A stretch of DNA of 12,910 nt from Deltaproteobacteria bacterium. GTDB lineage: Bacteria > Desulfobacterota > Desulfobacteria > Desulfobacterales > B30-G6. Positions 7,279 to 12,910 of the stretch are shown here, in pieces; position 1 is the stretch's first letter, and each line of letters opens with the position of its first letter. The stretch covers positions 1 to 12,910 of the forward strand of contig QMMS01000107.1 in assembly GCA_003647375.1 (NCBI GenBank), given 5' to 3'. Made by a program: the position numbers and the translations under genes. A model generated the notes under the pieces. It saw nothing but the letters and a program-made list of their open reading frames with translations, did not search any database and was not told the DNA's origin.

Positions 7279-7325
7279 TTCCGTCATTTAAAACCTGGTC
7301 CTTTGGGATAGGTCAGAGATATTTG
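7279..7325 (-). repeat. Partial third copy (47 bp) of the large intergenic repeat, upstream of the FAD oxidoreductase gene
   Basis: From TTCCGTCATTTAAA through CCTGGTCCTTTGGG to AGAGATATTTG this stretch matches the left ends of the large repeats at 9650 and 10950 almost base for base, then diverges sharply at 7326. It contains an imperfect hairpin with a TTT loop. It lies 46 bp before the chosen minus-strand start codon, comparable with the position of the other two copies before their genes. Confidence 0.8.
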
Positions 7326-7623
7326 TTTAGCACAATCTCAGGTGCATTCTCAATATGTAAAAGATGGATCCGGTTTACAACGCAGAAAATTGTTTATATT
7401 TTACGGGATTATAACCAATAAAAAGGTAACCCCGAAAGCGCACAGGGATTATCCATACGCGATACCACCAACCTTCTTTTGGGTTATAATCCCGATATTT
7501 TATCTTGCATAAAACAGAATCATGGGTTAAAAAACCAGTTTATATTTTAATGGAGTAAAATGAATGGCTCGATGGTAAGTTCACCCTATCGTCGGCAATA
7601 CTGAAAAAATCATTTAGCACAAT
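7326..7623 (+). repeat. Pair of 11-bp direct repeats bracketing a non-coding region
   Basis: TTTAGCACAAT occurs at 7326-7336 and again at 7613-7623. The first copy begins exactly where the 47-bp partial repeat ends. The enclosed ~276 bp are non-coding and contain the palindromic element at 7404-7494. They could be remnants of an insertion with target duplication, or two operator copies; the interior shows no clear terminal inverted repeats. Confidence 0.4.
7404..7494. repeat. Palindromic element with 13-bp inverted ends; contains a dispersed ~50-bp unit
   Basis: CGGGATTATAACC (7404-7416) is the exact inverted complement of GGTTATAATCCCG (7482-7494). Complementarity continues inward imperfectly (AATAAAAAGGT against ACCTTCTTTT), so the region can form a long hairpin. 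Nested inside, GGGATTATCC at 7445-7454 also pairs with the right arm. The inner unit, about 7440-7493, recurs at the right edge of the window with very few differences. This resembles a REP- or MITE-like non-autonomous repeat; no transposase is near. The rest of 7261-7638 holds the partial repeat at 7279-7325 and otherwise AT-rich sequence with no clear gene. Confidence 0.7.
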
Positions 7624-7638
7624 TCTGCGGGAATCTGA

Positions 7639-8130
7639 ATGTTTGTGAAACTATTTTGTCGATTGATACTGTCTGTTTTTGTTCTCCTGATGCCATTAAC
7701 AGGGATGGCGGAGGAAACAGAGGGTAAAGAGGATCAGGCGCAACAGTGGGCCATAACCTTGGGACTGTTCACCCGTCACGTCAACCCGTCCAGTGATACC
7801 AATGAACATTCGGGAATGCTGGGTTTATCGTATACCGACTGGATTATACTGGGATTCAGCAACAGCTATGATGAGCAATCTTTTTTCGGTGGGAGACGGT
7901 TTCAGACAAGAAAAATAAGTCATCCACGGAACAGAAACTTTTTTATTCAGGGCAATCTGTATGCCGGCCTTTTGCACGGTTACGGCGATCGTTTTATCAA
8001 CATTGCCGGGATCACTCCGGCAGCAGCTCCTACGGTGGGATTCGGGTACAAAAACACCACTATAGAGTTCCTTTATCTCCCGACACCCAGTGGTGGGGTT
8101 TTCACCAGCACTTTGACCTATCGTTTCTAG
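7639..8130 (+). CDS. Probable outer-membrane beta-barrel, PagP-like
   Basis: A 163-residue exported protein. Residues 4-20 form a signal peptide (K-L-F-C-R then a hydrophobic core) with likely cleavage after G-M-A at residue 24. The mature part shows alternating hydrophobic and polar strands and ends in L-T-Y-R-F, the terminal aromatic typical of BAM-inserted barrels. The strand pattern, size and the segment ITPAAAPTVGFGYKNTTIEF resemble the eight-stranded lipid A palmitoyltransferase PagP and short PagP-like barrels. By eye, H47 and N75-S76 fall where PagP has its catalytic His33 and Asp76-Ser77, so the aspartate would be replaced by asparagine. This alignment is an inference from memory, and enzymatic function is not established. 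The gene is monocistronic, between two minus-strand genes, with GGGAA before its ATG. Confidence 0.6.
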   Translation: MFVKLFCRLILSVFVLLMPLTGMAEETEGKEDQAQQWAITLGLFTRHVNPSSDTNEHSGMLGLSYTDWIILGFSNSYDEQSFFGGRRFQTRKISHPRNRNFFIQGNLYAGLLHGYGDRFINIAGITPAAAPTVGFGYKNTTIEFLYLPTPSGGVFTSTLTYRF

Positions 8131-8197
8131 CCCGCATAAACAATTGAACCGAATATTTCATGAAATTCACGAACGCGTGTATCTGCCTGGGTTAGCA

Positions 8198-8758
8198 TCA
8201 CTCAATTTCAGCTTTTAACCTTTCGGAATCTCTAAATAAAATCGATCGAATGCCCAGTTTTTCGGCAGCGCGGACGTTGGTTTTGTCGTCATCTATGAAT
8301 ACCGCAGATTCCGGTTTTATCCCCTCGGCGTTGAGGATGTGCCGATAGAATTTCGAGTGAGGCTTGGACACGCCCATTTTATTTGAAGCATAAACAGCAT
8401 CGAACAGGTCGTAATATCCACGTGGCACGAGATAGTCGTAATGGGAATCAAAGACGTTTGTCCCGCATACAACCCGTGTACTGTTTTTTAACCGCGACAG
8501 GATGGCGACAACACTTTGATCAAGATGTGGGTTAAAATATTTGGCAAACAGATCCTCTTTAACCGGGGCCCCGTAATTAGAGGAAAACCGCGCCCAGAAT
8601 TCATCGCCGGTTATTGCACCATCCAGGAGTCTTTCCAGACGTGATCCGGCCAGCCTGTAAAACCGTTCGGCTGTCATTCCCAGTTGGCCGCATACCGCCG
8701 GAAATACATCCGTATTATAAGCGACCACCCCTCCCATATCAAAAATGTAAAGCTTCAT
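8198..8758 (-). CDS. HAD-superfamily hydrolase, YihX-like phosphatase
   Basis: A 186-residue cytoplasmic HAD protein. Motif I is F-D7-M-G-G-V with the nucleophile at D7 and glycine at +2, as in the YihX group (FDLGNV) rather than the DxD of most phosphatases. Motif II is C-G-T100-N, motif III is K132 in V-S-K-P-H-S-K-F-Y, and motif IV is F-I-D156-D157-D. Between motifs I and II lies a small helical cap. E. coli YihX dephosphorylates alpha-glucose-1-phosphate, and sugar phosphates are plausible substrates here because the gene is the last of a sugar ABC transporter operon. It starts 5 bp after the MalG-like stop codon and its ribosome-binding site GAGGAAAG lies within the end of that gene, implying translational coupling. 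No terminator hairpin is visible after the stop. Confidence 0.85.
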   Translation of the reverse strand: MKLYIFDMGGVVAYNTDVFPAVCGQLGMTAERFYRLAGSRLERLLDGAITGDEFWARFSSNYGAPVKEDLFAKYFNPHLDQSVVAILSRLKNSTRVVCGTNVFDSHYDYLVPRGYYDLFDAVYASNKMGVSKPHSKFYRHILNAEGIKPESAVFIDDDKTNVRAAEKLGIRSILFRDSERLKAEIE

Positions 8759-8763
8759 GTAAA

Positions 8764-9636
8764 TTATTCTTTCCTCGCTGAAAATACGACCGCCCCGCTG
8801 ATAAAATAGCGGGATAATCGGAAAAATAGAATTAAAATAGGAATGCTTGCAATTGCGGCCACGGCCATCATGGCTCCCTCATCAGTGTGTTTTTCAGCCG
8901 TGAAGCGAACAATGTACAGGGGAATCGTTTTCATCTCCTCACTCTGGGCCACGAGCAGCGGCCATAAAAGATTGTCCCACTGGCCTTTAAAAGTAAGAAT
9001 CGCAAGGGTCGCCAGCGCAGGCACACTGTTGGGCAGGATAATTCTCCTGAAAATCTCCGGTTCACTGGCGCCATCGATTCGTGCTGCATCGAGTATTTCG
9101 TCAGGAAAAGTGATATAATACTGGCGCATTAGAAAAATTCCGAATGCTGTTACCAGGAACGGAGCGATCAGCCCTGCATACGAATTTTGGATTCCTATCT
9201 TGGTAATGATTAAATAAAGGGGGATCATGATCACTTCAAACGGAATCATCATCGTGGCCAGTATCATCATGAAAGCAACGTGCCGCCCCCTAAAATGAAA
9301 TTTTGCCAGGCCATACCCGGTAACGGCCGAGAGAAAAACAGTCGTTACCGTTACGGTGGCGGCCACGATGAGTGAGTTGAGGATGTTTCGAAGATAAATA
9401 AAACTGCCGTCGTTACCCCGTATACCCTGCCAGTAATTCTGCCAGTAAATTCCTTTTGGAATCCAGCGATAAGGCATTTTCATGATATCGCCGGCGGGCA
9501 TGACGGATGCCGTGAACATGAATACAAGGGGCGCCAGAATGTACATCGCGGTGATGATAAGAAACACCCAGACAAAGGTGTTGACAGCGATGGACCGGGC
9601 CGTCCTTTTATGGATATTTTTCAGATATCTTTGCAC
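8764..9636 (-). CDS. Sugar ABC transporter permease, MalG/UgpE type (CUT1)
   Basis: A 290-residue inner-membrane permease with an N-terminal helix (about residues 18-42), five further hydrophobic segments and the cytoplasmic EAA loop DEILDAARIDGASEPEIF, then R-R-I-I-L-P (about residues 178-201), which is diagnostic of the binding-protein-dependent carbohydrate permeases. The W-P-L-L segment and the short positive C-terminus fit the MalG side of the pair. The start is a GTG at 9634-9636 preceded by AAGGA with a 6-nt spacer; no ATG fits. It follows the MalF-like gene on the same strand but is separated from it by a 365-bp gap filled by a structured repeat. The substrate is a sugar or polyol of unknown identity. 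Confidence 0.92.
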   Translation of the reverse strand: MQRYLKNIHKRTARSIAVNTFVWVFLIITAMYILAPLVFMFTASVMPAGDIMKMPYRWIPKGIYWQNYWQGIRGNDGSFIYLRNILNSLIVAATVTVTTVFLSAVTGYGLAKFHFRGRHVAFMMILATMMIPFEVIMIPLYLIITKIGIQNSYAGLIAPFLVTAFGIFLMRQYYITFPDEILDAARIDGASEPEIFRRIILPNSVPALATLAILTFKGQWDNLLWPLLVAQSEEMKTIPLYIVRFTAEKHTDEGAMMAVAAIASIPILILFFRLSRYFISGAVVFSARKE

Positions 9637-9649
9637 GAGCTGTCCTTTA

Positions 9650-10003
9650 TTCCGTCATTTAAAGCCTGGTCCTTTGGGCCAGGTCAGAGATATTTGGCTA
9701 TGCAGATGTTGGTAGTTACTTAAATCCGAAGCACGAAATTCGAAATCCTAAACGGTTCGACAGGCTCACCGCCCTGAGCAACGTCGAAGGGCAATATCGA
9801 ATGATCCAAATTCGAATGACCTAAACAAGACCTTGGAGATACCAGCTCAAGCACTATGTTTGAATCATTTGAGCATTTGATATTTGGATTTGTTTCGTAT
9901 TTCGATATTCGGATTTAGAATTTATCACACGCTGAATGTGCATAATATTAATGCCTTATAGGGTTGAATTAGTGCCGGGCCCTTTGGACCCTGGTATCTA
10001 CTC
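9650..10003. repeat. Large structured intergenic repeat, copy A (354 bp)
   Basis: Copy A fills the gap between the two sugar permease genes. It matches copy B (10950-11304) over its full length at roughly 85-90 percent by eye. Internal structure, plus strand: a hairpin CCTGGTCC-TTT-GGGCCAGG at 9665-9683; an arm rich in TCCGAA/TTCGAA words (9721-9752) roughly complementary to 9883-9923; a central palindrome with TTCGAC/GTCGAA (9756-9761, 9783-9788) and GCTCA/TGAGC inside it; and a GC-rich hairpin with a TTT loop at 9974-9994. It ends at the stop codon of the MalF-like gene and stops 13 bp before the MalG-like start. No protein-coding potential is evident. Confidence 0.9.
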
Positions 10004-10913
10004 AATAACTGATCTCGTCTGATCGTGCGGCTTTGAACTGAAGCCATGTAAAAAAAAGCATAATGACGAAAAGTATGATGCTCATGGCACTTGCCAGACC
10101 GATGCGGTGATCACGAATCGCTGTGTTATACAGGTTGAGCGTTACCACGTTGATGGGCCCGATAGGTGCGCCCCCCTGGGTGAAAAGATACTGGGTGCTG
10201 AACGTTTTCAGGCACTGAAGCATGGCCATGATGGATACGAGAATGGTTGTCGGTTTTAACAACGGCAAGGTAATATACCAAAATCCTGTCCAGGAATTCA
10301 CACCGTCTATTTTAGCCGCTTCATAAATGCTTTTTGGAATAGATGTCAGTCCGACGACGAAGATAATGGTGAAGTAGCCCACGTATTTCCAGAAGTAAAC
10401 CAGCATGGTTGAAATCTGAACCATGCTGGCGTTGGCAAGCCATTTGTGGTCGATCCCGGGGGTGTTCATAATGAAGTTAACCAGTTGATTGCCTAGTCCC
10501 CGCGGATCGAATATGAGCAACCAGATCGCCGCTACCACAACGGACGACAGCACGGCCGGCGAATAATAAGCCATCTGGAAAAACTTCTGGAATCGTTTTC
10601 GGGACACGATGAACTGGGCGAAAATGAGGCTGAATATAACCATCGGTATGAACGTGCCAAGCGTGAATACCACCGTAGCCCGGATTGAATTCCAGAAATC
10701 AGGAGACTGAAGCAGATAAATGTAGTTATCCAGTCCGATAAACTTCGGTGGCTTCAGAGACAACAGTTTTTTCTTGAACAGGCTTGTGTAAAGGGCGTTC
10801 AAAATTGGATAGAAACTGAAAAATGCAAAAAAAACCAGGGATGGGAAAATAAAACCCCATCCCCATCGGTTTTTTTTGTGTTCGATACCCCCCTTGACCC
10901 TGATTCTTTTCAT
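10002..10913 (-). CDS. Sugar ABC transporter permease, MalF/UgpA type (CUT1)
   Basis: A 303-residue inner-membrane permease. A basic N-terminus (R-V-K-G-G-I-E-H-K-K-N-R) leads into the first helix FIFPSLVFFAFFSFYPI, the usual start of UgpA/MsmF-like proteins. The EAA loop KSIYEAAKIDGVNSWTGF, then Y-I-T-L-P-L-L (about residues 194-217), identifies the binding-protein-dependent carbohydrate class. Length is that of the short six-helix version without the large periplasmic loop of E. coli MalF. The ATG at 10913 is the natural start. It pairs with the MalG-like product and lies downstream of the solute-binding protein gene. Large repeats lie on both sides of the gene. The identity of the sugar cannot be read from the sequence. 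Confidence 0.92.
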   Translation of the reverse strand: MKRIRVKGGIEHKKNRWGWGFIFPSLVFFAFFSFYPILNALYTSLFKKKLLSLKPPKFIGLDNYIYLLQSPDFWNSIRATVVFTLGTFIPMVIFSLIFAQFIVSRKRFQKFFQMAYYSPAVLSSVVVAAIWLLIFDPRGLGNQLVNFIMNTPGIDHKWLANASMVQISTMLVYFWKYVGYFTIIFVVGLTSIPKSIYEAAKIDGVNSWTGFWYITLPLLKPTTILVSIMAMLQCLKTFSTQYLFTQGGAPIGPINVVTLNLYNTAIRDHRIGLASAMSIILFVIMLFFTWLQFKAARSDEISY

Positions 10914-10949
10914 CTATTGGACGTCCAGGCGAAAAATAAAACGAATTTG

Positions 10950-11304
10950 TTCCGTCCTTTAAAACCTGGTTCTTTGGGCCAGGTCAGAGATATTTGGCTA
11001 TGCTGATGGCGGACGTTCCTTAAATCCGAAGCACAAAATTCGAAATCCTAAACGGTTCGACAGGCTCACCGCCCTGAGCAACGTCGAAGGGCAATACCGA
11101 ATGATCCAAATTCGAATGATCGAAACTAAGACATTGGCGGAGATACAAGTTTAAGCTATGTTTAAATCATTTGAACATTTGATATTTGGATTTGTTTCGT
11201 ATTTCGATATTCGGATTTAGAATTTATCACACGCTGAATGAGTATAACATTAACTCTTATAGGGTTGAATCAGTTCCGGACTCTTTGGACTCGGGCATCT
11301 ACTC
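10950..11304. repeat. Large structured intergenic repeat, copy B (355 bp)
   Basis: Copy B fills the gap between the solute-binding protein gene and the MalF-like permease gene. It begins 36 bp before the permease start and ends within the solute-binding protein stop region, in the same word CTACTC as copy A. The central palindrome (11056-11088, TTCGAC...GTCGAA) is identical to that of copy A, while the flanks carry scattered substitutions. The left hairpin is ACCTGG...CCAGGT (10964-10984); the right GC-rich hairpin of copy A is degraded here. The copies are in direct orientation. Confidence 0.9.
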
Positions 11305-12573
11305 CTCCAGTGCTTCCTGCGCTTTTCGTTTCAAGTTTTTCAAGGCTTCTTCCGGTGAAACGCCGGAGAGCATTACAGACTCGACCGCCCCCCGCACGTG
11401 TTCCTGTATCTTGGCGCTGTTTTCACCGTAGTAGACGACATGGCCTCTTTCCATATCCTTCTTGAACACATCCGAGTAGGGCATGCCCTTGAATGTTGCA
11501 GACTCCATTAGCGTGACCGTGGGTTGGATAAGACCCACTTTTGAAAGGTATTCCTCAGAATGACGCAACATGTAGCCGATGAACTTCCATGCCATGGACT
11601 GGTTCTTCTTCGGTTTCTGTGCATTGACCACCAGGTAGTGTCCATAATAGGCACAGGCAGAGTCATTGACGGCGTTTTTAAATTTTGGGTAGGGAACGAT
11701 CCGCCATTCACCGCTGTTGTAGAACTCCGGATTGTCCGATCGAATCCGTCCCGCCTGGTAAAGGCCGGACATGCACATTCCCATGTCATTATTGTCTTTG
11801 TTAAAAAGTTTTCTGGCGTTTTTGTAGGTGGGCGATCCTAGATTTTTTCCGTTCGGGCCCCATGCCTGCATGAATGCAAGAAATTTAATCCATGCCTGGT
11901 CATTGATAATGGCCCGTTTCCCGTCATCACTGATGAGCTTTCCACCGTACTGCTCGACCATGGGGACCATGGATACCAGGTAGTATGGATACCGGAAATC
12001 GAATCCTCTCCGCTGGATGATTTCACCTTGCCGTATGGCGATCTTTTCCGATACCACAACCATATCTTCCCACGTTTTCGGATAATCACGCGCAGGGTCG
12101 AGTCCGGCGGATTTAAATATGCGATCGTTGACGTAAACACACCAGTTGGTCAACTCCAGTGGAAGTCCATACAGAGAGCCCTCGTAGGTGACCGGATCGA
12201 GAACTTTTGATATGTAGTCCTTATAAATCGACTTCACGTTGTCATATCCTGCCGCCTTGGGGTCCACAGGCGCAAGCCGTTCGTTAATGATATAAGCGTA
12301 CTCATCTTCAATCTGTAGATTGAAAATATCCGGCCCCTGGTTTGCTGCAAACGCCGTGAGAATTTTCTCGGCCATCTTTTTGGATGGGTTGGTGACACGT
12401 TTAATCACGACACCGGGATTGGCTTTTTCAAATTCACTGATATAACGGTTTTCGATTTCGGTTCGATTGGGATCTTCGTGGGTCCAGTAGGTGAGTTCCA
12501 CTGCTGCCTGGGCTGAAATAGCCCATAAGGGTAACAAGAGCGCGACAATTAAAACAATGATACGTTTTTGCAT
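11299..12573 (-). CDS. Sugar ABC transporter solute-binding protein, family 1
   Basis: A 424-residue periplasmic binding protein of the carbohydrate (MalE/UgpB-like) class. The signal peptide MQKRIIVLIVALLLPLWA is followed by S-A-Q-A with cleavage near residue 23. There is no lipobox cysteine, so the protein is soluble in the periplasm of a Gram-negative cell. The mature N-terminus V-E-L-T-Y-W-T-H and the segment F-E-K-A-N-P-G-V-V-I-K are standard for this family, as is A-A-N-Q-G-P-D-I-F. The ATG at 12573 is preferred over one eight codons upstream because a strong AAAGGAGGT stands 6 nt before it. It is the first gene of the sugar operon (permease, permease, HAD). No ATPase gene is present in the window, so a shared MsmX/UgpC-like ATPase elsewhere is expected. 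Confidence 0.92.
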   Translation of the reverse strand: MQKRIIVLIVALLLPLWAISAQAAVELTYWTHEDPNRTEIENRYISEFEKANPGVVIKRVTNPSKKMAEKILTAFAANQGPDIFNLQIEDEYAYIINERLAPVDPKAAGYDNVKSIYKDYISKVLDPVTYEGSLYGLPLELTNWCVYVNDRIFKSAGLDPARDYPKTWEDMVVVSEKIAIRQGEIIQRRGFDFRYPYYLVSMVPMVEQYGGKLISDDGKRAIINDQAWIKFLAFMQAWGPNGKNLGSPTYKNARKLFNKDNNDMGMCMSGLYQAGRIRSDNPEFYNSGEWRIVPYPKFKNAVNDSACAYYGHYLVVNAQKPKKNQSMAWKFIGYMLRHSEEYLSKVGLIQPTVTLMESATFKGMPYSDVFKKDMERGHVVYYGENSAKIQEHVRGAVESVMLSGVSPEEALKNLKRKAQEALEE

Positions 12574-12579
12574 AATAGT

Positions 12580-12588
12580 ACCTCCTTT
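12580..12588 (-). promoter_or_regulatory. Strong Shine-Dalgarno site deciding the solute-binding protein start
   Basis: AAAGGAGGT on the minus strand lies 6 nt before the ATG at 12573, a near-perfect anti-16S match. It rules out the in-frame ATG at 12597 as the main start and suggests high expression of the binding protein. Confidence 0.85.
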
Positions 12589-12603
12589 CGATTTCATATG
12601 TCC

Positions 12604-12628
12604 TGGGATAATGATTGCAGGTATCCCA
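12604..12628 (-). promoter_or_regulatory. Leader hairpin or operator upstream of the solute-binding protein gene
   Basis: A perfect 7-bp inverted repeat, TGGGATA (12604-12610) and TATCCCA (12622-12628), with an 11-nt loop, lies just upstream of the ribosome-binding site on the minus strand. It could be a 5' stabilising hairpin or a binding site for a sugar-responsive regulator. The stretch 12629-12855 further upstream is AT-rich in part; I see no gene there and no convincing promoter hexamer pair. Confidence 0.35.
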
Positions 12629-12855
12629 TTGGTCGATATGTAAAAGAAGAACGTTCAATCTTCTGTTCAACTCGGAGGAACGGTACAGGAACCTTCAGCA
12701 GGAAAACATGGTTTAACTAGGTTGAGCGATTGTCGAGGTTGTCGCCTGCGATGGTTTTTTTGACGGTATCATAGTAATTTTTAAAAAACAAAATTTATCT
12801 TAAAGATATGGCCCTGTTCGGCATTACGGTCTCTTGGGAGCGAGTTTTTCACGTT

Positions 12856-12910
12856 CGCACAGGGATTATCCATCCGCGATACCACCAACCTTCTTTTGGG
12901 TTATAATCCC
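12856..12910. repeat. Second copy of the ~50-bp inverted-end element, cut by the window edge
   Basis: From CGCACAGGGATTATCC to GGGTTATAATCCC this stretch matches about 7439-7493 with very few differences. GGGATTAT at its left and ATAATCCC at its right form the inverted ends. The outer left arm found at 7404-7416 is absent here, which shows that the ~50-bp inner unit is the mobile or repeated module. It ends at the last base of the window. Confidence 0.8.

Noticed and set aside
7560..7604. 14-codon reading frame with a GGAG site, a possible leader peptide before the PagP-like gene
   Set aside because: It is too short to distinguish from chance, has no regulatory codon run, and the spacer from GGAG to ATG is only 4 nt.
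9665..9683. Rho-independent terminator formed by CCTGG...CCAGG in repeat copy A
   Set aside because: On the minus strand only a short CTTTAAAT follows, the stem has a C-A mismatch in that sense, and a gene of the same operon starts right after it.
11186..11431. Plus-strand open frame of 81 codons across the end of copy B and the solute-binding protein gene
   Set aside because: Two thirds of it is the complement of a well-supported gene, the rest is repeat DNA, and it has no ribosome-binding site or recognisable product.
12767..12790. Promoter for the sugar operon on the minus strand (TTGTTT with TATGAT)
   Set aside because: The hexamers are only about 12 bp apart, too close for sigma-70 recognition; no better pair was seen.

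Overview
The window looks like a chromosomal segment of a Gram-negative, anaerobe-like bacterium. The solute-binding protein has a plain signal peptide with no lipobox, and one gene encodes a probable outer-membrane beta-barrel, both of which point to two membranes. A double-cluster iron-sulfur protein related to QueG and the style of the intergenic palindromes would fit Desulfobacterota (former Deltaproteobacteria), but that placement is an inference of low confidence. No tRNA, rRNA, CRISPR array, transposase or phage gene was seen.

Layout, plus strand: the 3' end of a QueG-like 4Fe-4S protein (1-396), then after a good sigma-70-type promoter (414-442) a run of co-directional genes. These are a DppB/OppB-type permease (486-1442), a DppC/OppC-type permease (1456-2280), a 325-bp repeat-filled gap, a fused DppD-DppF ATPase (2606-4243), a UspA-type universal stress protein (4309-4716) and a class V aminotransferase of the alanine/serine-glyoxylate type (4781-5893). 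The aminotransferase overlaps tail-to-tail with a minus-strand FAD-dependent oxidoreductase (5890-7233). A 163-residue PagP-like outer-membrane barrel candidate (7639-8130) stands alone on the plus strand.

Layout, minus strand, read from right to left: a CUT1-family sugar ABC importer, namely a solute-binding protein (12573-11299), a MalF/UgpA-type permease (10913-10002) and a MalG/UgpE-type permease (9636-8764), followed after 5 bp by a HAD-family phosphatase (8758-8198). This is a plausible sugar uptake unit with a sugar-phosphate phosphatase. It has no ATPase gene here, and the peptide-type importer has no solute-binding protein here, so both transporters need a partner encoded outside the window.

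The most unusual content is between the genes. (1) Between the DppC-like gene and the ATPase gene lies an array of seven tiny hairpins at an almost exact 18-bp period. Stem sequences change but their complementarity is kept. A degenerate ~15/30-bp AT-rich tandem array follows. (2) Two ~355-bp copies of one structured repeat fill both gaps inside the sugar transporter operon, running from stop codon to just before the next start codon. The first 47 bp of the same repeat also stands immediately upstream of the FAD oxidoreductase gene. (3) A ~50-bp element with inverted ends occurs at 7445-7493 and again at the right edge of the window. No complete new defence or metabolic system is evident; the repeat architecture is the part that merits follow-up.
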